Below the pieces are notes generated by a model. That model was not told where the DNA came from. It ran no database searches and saw nothing but the letters and a program-made list of their open reading frames with translations. Shown piece by piece: positions 24,201 to 37,484 of a stretch of 64,000 bases of DNA (position 1 is its first letter; every line of letters begins with the position of its first letter). This DNA is from Microvelia longipes (Eukaryota; Arthropoda; Insecta; Hemiptera; Veliidae), in the NCBI GenBank assembly GCA_018340805.1, contig JACMZG010001908.1, positions 44,266,905-44,330,904 on the forward strand. The letters run 5' to 3'. A program made the translations under genes and the position numbers.

Positions 24201-27200
24201 TATTAAAGATTTATTATTAAAAACTAGTTGTGAATGATAACTGCTTTACAAGTCTAGGGAGTTATTGGCATAATTATGGCCAGCTTGGCTGAAACTTTTT
24301 TTTTTTAATATCCCGTTCTTAGACTATCAACATTAAAAATATGTTAAAAGGGGTACAACTCAACATCTTGATCTAATATAAGTAAAATGTTAAATAAAAC
24401 TTAATATTCTGCATAAACAAATTTGTTAAGATGTTAACCTATTTACTTATTATTTTCAATAGTCTATTGAAATAAGCGCGTTTTCAAAGGTATATTTTAT
24501 GAAATGTTACTAAATTACCGGTAATTTAAACTTGATTTCGGATGAAGAGATTTTTCAGTTTACCTGGGATTATTGGTATTCTACAGGCAGCTAAGGGTTG
24601 AATTATGATGGTTAAGTATAACCTTTCTCCGTATCTTATCGTGGTTAATTCGATAAAACATCCTGAATAAAATCCACATCCCGTTTTCAATGTTTAACAA
24701 CCCGCCTAATCTTGTAATTTGTTGAATGCATATAGAAATATAAAGTAGTCTTGTTTACTTAGAAACTTATATATATTGTGATAAATGAGGAAGAAGTATC
24801 TCCACAAAAATATATTTCTTATATCAAAGCGCTTTCAACTTAACAAGGGGTCATCATCAGTGCTAGCCGTTGAATAAAGAAGAGGGTGATAGGTGAGTCT
24901 TACAGATCAGATATCAAAGATGGACTCAGTCTATAGACTGAGATACACTGAGTCTATCAATCAGATAGACTGTCTTTCCAGTGCTACAAAGAACAAACTA
25001 TTGATCTGTAAGACTCATTTATCACCCTCCTCTTTATTCAACGGCTAGCACTGATGATGCCTTCTTGTTAGGTTGAAAAAGTTTTTAAAAAACGTATACA
25101 AGTAATTAGACAAAATCGGAACTAATGCTAATAATGAAACAAAACTTAGCCTGTAGGTTGGTCATATATATGACTATATGCGTGCCAAATCTTAAACCAA
25201 TCAATCAATTATTATCCCTTATTATCCAAGGATTACTGTGAACTTGTATAATTCTTGTTCTATATTCTCCATCCATTATTTAATATTTCAATAATAAAGA
25301 ATGCAGATAGAAAATAAATGATAGAAAATTCAAAAGAGTGGTTTATAAATAAAGAATATTGTTCATTCTTTCCAGCTTCTCCAAGATAAATCCTCTAGGA
25401 TTTGAATACTCAATGGGATTGAATGACTGTGTAAACACAATTATATTCTAGTAAATATTTTAAATTGAACGCTTTGTCTTAAATATTTTTTCTTTTCTAT
25501 TACGCTTTGTACTGACAATTTAATTATTTAAATTTCCAATTAAATTAGAATTGCCATCCTTATCAATCATCATTTAATCATTAATGATTTTTTAACAATA
25601 ATTACTTTTAATTTCAAAAGAAAACGTGAAAATAGACAGATAAAATCACTTGTTATTTTCTTAATTTAATCCTAAAAGTTTTCTATGAATAGATTTAGCT
25701 TAAGCCTAAACAAAAAAAGTCTGGCGCGGTGGTCCGCTGTCGGGCGAATTTCATTTAGAATGCGTGTTTCCGTGCTAAACAACCCATTTCTTGCTTATCC
25801 AAAAACCATGCCTATTGCGTGGTTCCGGTTCATGCTTCATGTTTTAATGAAGCAAGTGTATTGCTTCATGTTATGAAGCAAGTGAATTGCGTCATGTTTT
25901 AATGAAGCAAGTTTATTGCGTCAAGTTTTAATGAAGCAAGTGTATTTCTTCATGTTTTAATGAAGTAAGTGTTTTAATCAGCTTCATGTTTTAATCCTCC
26001 GTCAAGTTAACCTTTATGTTGGACCTTATCTTTAAAAGAAAAGAAAGCTAATCTATTGACATTCTTTTAAAACCTATTAAGATACAAAATTTATATCCTG
26101 TCAATTTTAATTATGAATAATCTGATCTTCTCATAGAATATTTTATCATGGCATGGAAGATATATTAGTTTCATGTACGCGGGGAAATCAACCAAATTAT
26201 GATGAATTAAGGACCTCATATCAGCCCCCGGGTAAAATACCCACGCAAAAATCAACCATCTGCTATACTTCTGTAGTTTTATTGAGTGTAAAGTTTTTTT
26301 TTACTATGCAACCAAGCACTTCTTTTCTATTTACTTATGTTATTTGTGTCACCACCTTTACCTTCACTGATCAAGTTTTCGGACATACGAAGGCTCAGTA
26401 TATCTTTCCGACCATTATCTCAATCAGCCTGCATGCAGAACCGTGATATTTCGTGAGCTGGAGAAAACGGAAATGTGGATTCTGACTTTGCGTATTAGCA
26501 GCCAAGGAAACCACGTACATCCCTGGTCGGGTGGCCGGCCTTGAATTCAAGACCTCCCGAGTGTACGGTACAAGGGATACCCTCATATTAAAGTTCTCCC
26601 CTGGCTGGATTTGAACCCACGACCTCTAGGTTGAAAGGCTAGCACTCTACTACTGAGCTACTGGTCATGGTGTTAAAATTATTATCATTATTATTATGTT
26701 TAAGTTTTAGTTCTCATTCAGAAAGTGGTTAATTGTTTAGCGGACACTATGTGCCTAGACAGAAAACGGCGAACAATACATGCACGTGTCTAGAACGATA
26801 GTTTATATTTATTTTTTTCTATTTTTTTTTTAAATTAATGCTATTGATTTAAACGATATCTGCTCAACCCTAAATTTTATTTGTCAAGAACCAAGAAAAG
26901 TTGCCATTTAAAAATTTTTACGAGGTTTAAAAGTTCTTAAATTGGCTTAACTAAGCTGGATCGTCATGCACGCCGCCGGTCATAAATAAAGGAGCTTACG
27001 GCCCTCTACACACTAAGCGGCCTAAGGAAAGATAACAAAACTTAAAGGATAGGAAAATTTTAGGAATAAAATTATTTTTTTTCGGCGAAATAATTATGAA
27101 ACAACAACCAAAACACAACTTTTCATCAACGGGATAAAGTCCCGCAAAGTAGTGGCTGTGAATCGGTCACGCTGCTTGTCAAGCGCCGAGACTTCTATGT

Positions 27201-30200
27201 TACATACGGCCAGAATGCTATGTTTTATTTATGCTATTAGGTATGGAAATGACTTATGCTATGTTACGTAACGTTTGAATATTACATAAGTCTCTTTTTG
27301 TGAATATTTTAATTAAAAAATCAGGCAGGGTTTTAAATTATGAAAATTCAGAACAGATTTATTGGTTATTGTCTTAATCTGCGTCAATTACACTCAATAA
27401 TTAATCAAATTATTTAATTACATTAATTTCTGGATTGACGCAGATTTCATACTAGACCATTTTTACCACTAAAGATATTGTTGCAATAACACAGATTCTA
27501 AATCTGTGTTTCTAGATCGAACTACGTTACCTCTCGTAACGAGCAAATTAAAAGCTCGAGCAAATGAACATGTTGACGGGTGAGTAAGCAAACAAATTAT
27601 CTTATTAAGTTTAAGATTGCTCATATTTTAAATTTATGCTGCTATGAAAGAAACGAACTAATCATATTGTTTATGATTTTTTTAAGCACTGTTCAAAAAA
27701 ATCATTTGCGCACGCTTTTTAACTTCCCTTATTTACACTTTAAGTGCATAAGAAAAGTATTGTGTTTGCATAAAAATCCTAAACCGGGATTTCATTTGAA
27801 TTATACGCTTCAGGTGTTTTAGACCCCCTGAGTGGTTTTTATAAAGTAGTATCTCTGTATGTATGATTCTATTGTCATAGTAGCTCCCTACGTGTTTGTG
27901 CTTGAGTTGAAACTTGGTACAAAAACCAATTATTAGGTCTAGTTGTGCTATCCGTAAACTATAATTTTTGATTACGTCATTAACCCACAATAAAATTTTC
28001 AAACATTCATAAAACGTGAAAAAATGTTTTAATTGATTTGAAATTTAGCACGCATGTAGTCTGTCATAGGTTAGAGCAACATATGTTCCAGTTGTTTTCT
28101 TATTATCATTATTAGTTAAATTTTAATCAAATAACTTGCTCACGTTTAAAAAAATTAATAGTAAAAAAATCAAATAGATTCGAAAAAATCCAAGAATATC
28201 TCTTTAAGTAGTAAGAAAGTATATTATGTATCGTCTCAATAAGACAATTATAGATACGTTATTAATGGGATCATTAATGTTAAGCAGCATCAAGCGAGGT
28301 CAGTACCTGTATTGGCGACCGCTTACATTAAAAAGAGTTTATTTACTGAGAAAGAGTGAAACGAGTCTGGTGACGTGTTCTTGCATAAATGTGATGGTTT
28401 TGATCCTTCCTAGCTCCTGAGGACGAGGGAAGCGAATCCAATGTAGAAGTGTGTACTACAATGTAACACAATTCCTCATTCCGTAAGAAACATTACAGAC
28501 TTGAGTATTTGTAATTGAATCGAGATCCTCGTATACATAACCTTACAAGATATTTTCTGAATCCATGTAAATAAAATATTAACATAGATGTCCGGACCTT
28601 TTTAAAATTTCTCGGCCCATCTCTGGAAAGCTTAAATTTAGAGTTTCTTCCAATGAAGAAAATCTTTCACTCTATTCAAATAAATTTACAATTACATCCA
28701 GTAAAACTTTGATTTTAGACCTACGCTAAGGTTGAGTCGTAAGTAAATTTGTTTTTGCCTGGGTAACAGCTATTAAGCCAAATGCATATTTTTTATTTTT
28801 TGCTGTCATGTATTAACTAAACTACCCCCACTCTTACTAAGCTAACATAAATAGCTCCCCCACTCCCACTACTCTGTATTATTAATTAATAATTGTTAAA
28901 TAAATTCATTCTCTGTCTAGCTGTGGTATGTATCACTTCCCTAATCCTTCACACTGCTGTTATTAAAATTTGCAATGTTATAGGATTAAGTTATATTAAA
29001 ACTTAATATAACGCATATTTTATACAAAAGACGTTGATTCTAGTGAGCGATACATACAGCTCCCCCCTGAACTCAACATTTGCATTTACCCAACCTAACC
29101 ACGATTAAACTGGGAGGTTACCTAATCAAGTTCTGACCACGACCCATAGGCCACAATGCTTCACTTAATTGATCTAACGAACACTCCTAACCGGGAAACT
29201 AAAGAAGTAGTTTATACATAATACTTTTTATATATTAAAAAATATATAATATGTACACATAAAAAACCCTACACCAAGGCGTAGGGAAGTATTTCTTTAT
29301 AGTTTCCATTCAATTAATAATATGTTTATATCCAGACGGTTTATAATGTGAATTTTATTGAGTAGTTTATAGGGTGTAAAGAACCACTTTTACTCCTAAG
29401 GGAGAAAAAATGTTTGCTATTATTGGAGTTAGAGCCTTGGGAGTAAAAAGTAACTTTTACTCCCTTGGGAATAAAATGTGTTTCCTATTATTGGGTTATT
29501 AGAGCCAACTATAGTCATTTTTTGGGGGGAGTGGTTTCTCTAAATGTATACAGGTGACCGATTAATTTTTGAATTTTTCCCGGGTGTGGTACCTTTAAAA
29601 TTTATGACGGAGCCAACCAAAAAAAAAAATTTATTAGCTCAAAATCCGTTTTAGGTCAAAAGAAGTTATTTGGAACAATAAAAAACAAGATTTTTTTGGG
29701 GACAGGATCCCCCAAAGATTTTATGGGGGACCCGACTAAAAAATGTTTTTTTATTAGCTCAAAATCCGTTTCAGGTTAAAAGATGTTGTATGGAGCAACA
29801 AAAATTTTATTTGGGGGGCAGCACCCACAAAATTTATAAGGGGGTCTGACCCAAAAAAGTAGAATAAAATACAACAAAACGTATTATAATAAAATCAACG
29901 TCTGGAGATAAAATCTTGTATGCTTCTAGGGAGTAAATGCTATTTTTTCCCTCGCAATTACCTCCCTCGGCTTTTCCTCGGGACTTTAACACATAAAGTC
30001 CTCGGTTTCGCCTCGGGAGTTAAATACTTTGGCTCCTTCGGCTTACGCCTTAGAAACCAACTAACTGCTTAGGGAAATAATAGCATTATTTACTCCCTTG
30101 GTGCGTAAATAACTATTATTCCTCTCATGATACGTATTTGTCATACACAATATAAATTTACCCATTTTTTCTATATTTTGAATCAATACATAGATAACAT

Positions 30201-33200
30201 ACATACATAAATAACATACATAGATTTTTTAAATTATGTAAACTTACTGGAGTTCTTAATAAATTTTTAATAATATTGTTTATGTCTGAGTTTTAATAAA
30301 TAGTTTATTAAAATGAGCAAGGATCCCATAAAATTAAACGCCTTAGGGAAAAGACTTTGACTATAAAATTGCGAATTAATATTTATTTATTTATTTATTT
30401 ATAGTTTACGGCGTGAGCCAATATACAAATATAATAAAAATATAAAAATATTGCTATAAAGTAGTTATTAAACTAATAACTTCAAAATATAATGAACCTT
30501 TTATTTTCATTTATATTATTATTGCAAGTTTAATTAAAATTTTAATAACTAAAATCAACGCAAAATTTATATTAGAAATTATTTTTAACATCAGTGAGGT
30601 TAATGTACGTGCATGGAAATAGGAATCGACTATTGTTTAATTCAATGAGGCTCCACTTCGCTAATATGAGGAAATTTTGAGTTTCTTGCAAGACTTGCAA
30701 ATTAAATAAAGCAATTGCCCTTTTTTAAGAATTTATATTAAAAGCTTTTAGACCATAAGCACTACTTTCTTATTGTTACGCCCTGTAAAGAAAGCAATGT
30801 GATAATTTCATTTTTAAATTGAATTTCTCTCTTTAGCTTAACAGTTTTTTTTTATTATTATTGGCATTGACCTGTTGATCATACAGCCATAAAAGCATCA
30901 CGTTCGTTTTTAAATTATCATTTATAACAGTAAATTTACAAGAAGGAATAATATTTTTTGAATTAAATTATTACCCCCTTTATGTTTATCAACGTTAAAA
31001 ACTGAATGCAAAAAATAAGATTTTATTTTTTTTGTTATTTTATTTCTATGGATTTATTAAGATTTAACTCGTACAGTAAACAGATAATATCGCAAAATAA
31101 ATAGTTTTTAATAATATAGTTTTTATTTTCTAAAGATTCGATAGTACTAAGACTATCTGTGAAGATAATAAATTTATTAAAAATACTATTTTTTATGAAT
31201 TTCAGCGCTTCTAAAATCGCTATTAATTCTGACGAGAAACTAGATATTAACTTCTTAAGTTTTAAACCGAAAGAAACATTATTAGAATAATCTAAGAAAG
31301 CGCAGCCTACGTTCTCTCCGGACCTGGAACCATCAGTAAATATGTACCTGTGGTCCGGCCATCTTTACTCTACCGCTTCCCAGAATAAAGCATTCCTTAT
31401 ATTGTACGGAAACTCAGAAAAGTTTCCCATCTTACTTGTAGATATTGTAGAAACCATAGCGTCATAACTAACCGTATTATACATAGAATTATTGTAAAGA
31501 TATAAGTTTCTTCTTAATCCTACTGTTTCTAAAAAACTGTTCTCTATTAGTGGAGATTTTTTCGTTTACCAGTACAGCGAGGTTAAAACTGTTGCTGTTA
31601 GTTTAGAAATTTGTTTGGAGACCAAATTATTGTAAGAGGAATTTTTTAATATAAATCTATTTGATAAGAGTTGCCTTCTAATATGCAAAGGATATTCGTT
31701 AGTTTCGGCATACAGTACAGTTGTAGGAGTAGAGGGCAGGTCACTTAAACAAATCCTAAGACTTAAATTCTGTATTTTTTGAAGAGGATCTAATTTACTA
31801 CCAGCACAGTGACTATAAAAAATACAACCGAAGTCTAGGACAGCTCTGATAGTTGCTTTATAAAATAGTAAACTTGTGGTAACGTCAGCTCCCCACTGAG
31901 CATGACACACAGCTTTAAAATAAACAAATAACCTTTTATTAAAATCAATACTAGTACAATTCATTGGCATGCAAATTATGAAACTATACAATATATAATT
32001 GATTTTAAATCGGCTGGTTGCCGAGGTGGCCCTCTCAAGGGCATGAAGTTACAGTTACACACAGCTTTAAGAATATTAATATATTTTTCACATTTTAATT
32101 TAGTACTATCAAGGTGATTATTTCCACGTTGATTTAGTATCAAGGTGTAAACCTAAAAATTTAACTTGTCTTTGTACAGGGTACTCGATACCATCTAACA
32201 TTATATTATCACCAATATTGATATTTCTTTCCCTAGTGAAAGGACAAACGACAGATTTGGACTGGGATATTTTGAAACCTTTATCCCGGGCCCACTGATG
32301 GAGAGCGTGGGCGGCAGCATTCAGGGATTCCATTGCTCCTTGTAGGGAGGTATTTCTTACTGCTATATAAAAATCGTCCATAAATTCTGCTATGGTGACG
32401 TCATTACCAAAATAAGATGGAAAGTCCGATATAAGGAGATCAAAATATATAGATGACAAAATACTTCCTAGGCCAAGTCCAAAAAAGGCCATCCGCGGCC
32501 CAAAAATTTCCCCATTTATATTAATTATTAATTTACGACCTGTAATAAGTTTCATTATAGTTTAGTAATAACAACCAAAGGGGGAGGTAGACCAAGAATA
32601 ATTAACCTGGAGTATAATCCAAGTCAACATTGTCATACGCTCCCGTTATATCCACAAATAAAACAAACATATACTGCCCTTCGGAAAAAGCCGAGTATAT
32701 ATCAGTCAATAGAATAGTTTTAGGTTGAGAAATAGACCTAAATTTCCTTCCTCCGAACTGAGTGGGGGAAAGTAAGCCTTCTTTTTTTACCCAAGGCTCT
32801 AACCTGTTTTTTATTAACCTTTCAAATGTTTTCTTTATACAAGAGGACAAAACTAATTGGTCTATAAGAATCTGGGTCCAGAGGGTCCTTGCCAGGTTTT
32901 AGTATCGGGATTATTCGATCGCTTAACCAGTCTGAAGGGATATCCTCTTTGCCAGATAATATGTTATTAAAAATGTGTAATAAATAGTGTTTTGCTGTTA
33001 GTGGGAGGTTGTTTGACATTGAATAGTGTATATTATCTAAACCGGGTGCGGAGTTATTATTTGATTTTATTGCTAAGTTAAGTTCTTCGATAGTGAAATC
33101 TCTGAGTAACCAGTTTGCTGCGCGGTTCCACCCCATCCCCTGTATCTGGGGATACGGTGTACCTTTGACAATATAGTCAGGGCATAGTTTTTTCAAAAAA

Positions 33201-36200
33201 TCGTAACCTCCTTCTAAATCTAGATGTAAAATATTGTTATTTCCCTTGTTTTTAAGTTTTTTGAAAATTGACCAGATTTTACTAATAGGGGTTTGCCTAT
33301 TTAGACCATAATAGAATTTTCTCCACGATTTTCTTTTTGAATTTTTTACAGTTTTTTTAAAGTTTGCTTCGCTCTTTTTATAGTGAAGGTAGCAATGTAA
33401 AATTAGGGATCCTTTATATGCCAAAATCGAATGATCTATTTGAATCCTGGCATTCTCACACTCAGGAGAGAGCTTAACAGTTTACAAACATACATAGTAG
33501 TCGTTGCGAGTATGCTAGAATAGATGATATAAGAATGAGTTATTACAAAATGTAAGACACATTGGAAATCCGCTTGAATTGAGGCAGTAAGCTACTTACA
33601 TAAAATATTAATACGACTAACTGAGATAACACAACAAACATGTAGCCGCAAAGCAGCCACAGGAAGGCTCGGGGGCCGCGTAGCGGCCCCTCTAGTATAA
33701 TATATATCTCTAGGGTTACAGGAGGGTACCTCAGAACTTTGTGTTGTGCTCGACCTCAGAATAGACTGGTTATCCGATGTTTAGATTGTTTTGACTTCGG
33801 ACTGGCTTAGGTCGTCCTTAGATTGTCATGGTTTTCTAAAGCATAAGGTGGCATTACTTTGATCTCATTACGCAATCTTTGATCTTCTTCGCAATAAGAA
33901 GTAATGGTAATATTGGTAAAATGAAGACCAATATTAAAATAAAATTTTGAGGTTCGATTTTCCTCCTATAGAAGTATATTTGTGTTAAACGTCAGGTTGT
34001 TCAGTCAAATTTCCGATTTTTAACCATTTTTTTATATTTTGATGACAGCAAAGTAGATTATTATGGTCTGAAAAATATCATCTTCCAGGCAGCACAACTA
34101 TACTACCTGATTTTTGTGCCCAGTTTCAACTCTCCAGTATTAACACAGCGGAAGGTATGGGTGGCACAGATCCAGAATCAGACTCGCACACACAGACAGA
34201 ATTATGAAAACCACTTAGAACGTCATGACAATTTTTGAAAAGTATAATTATTTTATTACCGCGTTTTCAGACTTTTTTTGGTGAACAAAATACTTTTCCT
34301 CACACCTAAAATACTACTGAGTAACATTTATTATTAGCAATGGTTTCGGCGTTATTGGTTGACATATACAATATAATGTAAACAAATTACGTTTTTTAAC
34401 TAATACATTTTAAAATTGGCTTATATGGTGTCAGTATGCCACTTATATAAACCTGTAATATGACCAACTGATAAAGTTACTGATGTGATATGTATTGCAT
34501 TGAATATTTCAACTACCAAATATTATAGGACCAAGCAAACAGAGTCCTAAATATTTTTCTTTAGAACTTAAATGTAAAATAATAATAACCTCCTTAATTA
34601 ACAACCAATAGAGTATTTGTATTTTTCCAAAAAAATGTTTTTGCTCATAAAATCATTAAATGTGTTTAAAAAAATATATTAAGGTGTAAAAAATATTTAA
34701 TTTAAATAGCCGAAATAAGCATTTAAGGATGAGTAAAGGGGGAATGGGTGAGAGAGTGGGGTGAAAACGATACGTTCTAAAGGTTGGGTCGTTTGAGTTA
34801 CAGACGGGAGTTTTAGTTAGAAATATCGTAAGGTCAACAGTTGCTTACAGTTCAATAGAATATAAAGAAGACTGAAACGAAACACTATCGGTAATACAAT
34901 GCCTAAGGAACGTGATGTCTACAGCTGTCAGTATCATCTTGTTGACAGTATAGAATAAACTCTTTTAAGTGTTGCTATAGTGAATATTGTACTACACGGC
35001 GGTATTCTTACGCCTGACGTCACAGTTGGCCGTTTTCCCGCCAAAAGAATATGTTTAAATATATTTTTCGTTTTGTTTTGCTGTATCATCAAAAGTGTAA
35101 GTTTTTTCATTCTAATATTTTACAGGGTGTTCTTTTATATGACGTACTTAAAGATAACGCTGTAAAAAAAAGTTGTGCAAATACTCTATTAAATAACAAG
35201 AAATTAGAGGTTAATTTTTAATTTTTTCATAAAAGCAATGGAAATAGATACAAAATTACTATACAAATTTTAAACATTTTTAAAGTGGGAGTAAAAATAA
35301 TTAGTTTAAAATAAGCTTCTAGACATTTTTCTTTTATAAATAACACCTACAATAAAATAAAATAAACAATAACAGGTTTCCATAGCAATAAAAACGAAGA
35401 AAAAAATGTTTCAATGAAAAAACAAATTGATACAATAACCCAAGTAAAGGAAATTGTAAAGTACAGTATTTAACTTCATATTTCAGCTTAAAAAACTCTA
35501 AAAAGCCTTTATACTTCTAAAAAGCTTTTTTACGATTTTATTTTAAATAAAGCAATGTTCGTTGAATCTTTAATATAATTTTAACTTATGTTATAAAACC
35601 TTTTACAATAACGATTTACTGTATACTATAATAAAATATGTATAAATTCACGTTATTCCTTATAGTATCTCATGACATTATACTAAGTGGAATAAATGGT
35701 TTATATCAAACACTTTAGTCAAGTAAAGTACATACTATTTATTAGAAATAAAAATACACAACTAAAAAATATAATTTAAACGTAATAATTTGCCATGAAT
35801 TGTAAAATTTAAATATTATAGTCCAAGAGCCAGGCCTAAAAAATGTCACTCATTTTGTACTACTTCGAACCAATTTTTTTCTGAAAATATTCCTTTAATT
35901 ATGAAGTAAAGCATAGTCTGCCTATCCAGAGTGGAGCCTTTCATATGAATGTGCTCGCTCAAAATATCAGAAAATCGCACTAATTCCAGTTTTCTTGTAA
36001 TCAGTGGTTTCCAGTAGTTCGTGTGCAAAACACGAAAAACATTTTTAAAACTGATAAAATTTCCTATAAAACCAGTGTTTTTTCGTCAATATCGAATAAA
36101 CACAACTAAAGTCATAACATTTGTTAAATAACCAAAAAATGCACAAAATGCCAACATTTTTCCAAATGAATTCGCTGACTTTGCATAAATTGACCTTTTT

Positions 36201-37395
36201 TTAGTGTTTTTAAAAGGGCCATAACTTTGGTTGCATAGTTATCCGATTACACTCGTTTTAAAGAACATTTAATCACCTTTAAAAATGATCTCTTCGTGTT
36301 TTGCACACGACCCACAGGGAACCTGAACTTATTTCGAGAAAACTGAAATTTGTGCGATTATCTTAAATTTTGAGCATGCGGAATCATATGAAGGTCTCCA
36401 CTCTGGATAGGCAGACTACGAATTTTCTTCATAACTTAAGGTATATTTTCAGAAAAATTTGGTTTGAAGTAGTACAAAATGAGTCACATTTTTTCAGGTC
36501 TGGCTCTTAGACTATAATACATTCTGGCAAAATATATTAAAATACAACTATAAAAAAATAATTCATGGAATAAGGCAGTAGTTCTCAACCACGTGAGTGT
36601 TGTGTAAGGATGTAGGCAATTAATTTTTCTAATGGGGCGATGATACGTAGGGGGGCACTGAAGGGAGCGATGATACGTAGGGGGCACTGAAGGGGGCGAT
36701 GATACGTAGGGGGCACTGAAGGGGGCGATGAGTTGTAAAGGGGCTATTTAGGAATTTAGGACAAAAATAAAAATATAGTTTTAAATTTATAGAAGCAGGT
36801 AACATAAGTTAACTTGTACATAATAGATGTTATCATTCTACATCACAGCATCACTTGACAAAAATCTATCCACGACCATTCATGACAAAAGCGTAGCAAT
36901 AAAAATGATCTCTTCATGTTTTATACACTAACCACAGGGAACCACTTATTTAAAAAAAACTGAAATTCGTGTGATTATCTAAAATTTTGAGCATGCGCAA
37001 TCATAAGAAGGGCTCCCCTTTGGATAGACAGACTGAGTTTCTTCTTCATAACTTAAGGTATATTTTCAGAAATATTTGGTTTGCAGTAGTACAAAATGAG
37101 TCACATTTTTCAGGTCCGGCTCAATAGTCCAAGAGCCGGACCTGACTTAATAATCTTAAAAATAAATGGAACTTAATAAAGTTTATTAAGATAGTTTTAC
37201 TTTTAATTTTCCTGGCCTAAAATATGTAAAAGAAAAAATACGTATTCCTTTCACGCAAAATATCTGAAAATCTGGATAAGAGGTTGGTTGTATGAAGTCA
37301 TCTGTTTCAAAAATTTCAGAACGTTTTAAATGGTTTGTCAAAAAGACTCTGTCTCAATTATATGTAAGTATTTGTAAGTAGTATATATGTGTGTG

Positions 37396-37484
<89 letters not shown>

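Larger units (their letters stand above)
30380..33482 (-). mobile_element. Degenerate I-like non-LTR retrotransposon (RT and RNase H), 5' truncated
   Basis: On the minus strand an ORF2 remnant runs from 33482. First comes a linker region (VKLSPECENARIQIDHSILA, then WRKFYYGLN), then RT motifs SYRPISF, FVDITGAYDNVD (motif A), and AEFMDDFYIAV (the catalytic DD box, FMDD instead of YADD). VKFLGLHLD and a C-terminal thumb-like region follow, and an RNase H domain at 31380-31145 (IFTDGSRSGENVGC, SSELIAILEAL, FTDSL). The 3' end ggctcacgccgtaaa and a (TAAA)n tail lie at 30415-30380. The endonuclease domain is missing. RT plus RNase H places it in the I/Outcast/Loa group. Confidence 0.85.

Noticed and set aside
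26595..26665. Functional tRNA gene on the minus strand
   Set aside because: The A and B boxes and a TTC anticodon-like loop are present, but the acceptor stem does not pair, and the anticodon and T stems have mismatches. Listed as SINE-like instead.
31566..31991. Taking the start of this open frame (its first 24 codons) as native RT
   Set aside because: Those codons are the 138-bp insertion; the true RT continues from 32070 to 31918 across the target duplication.
34980..35165. Possible small gene with a GC-rich upstream word
   Set aside because: Composition and lack of any motif or splice context; the frame length is within chance for this DNA.
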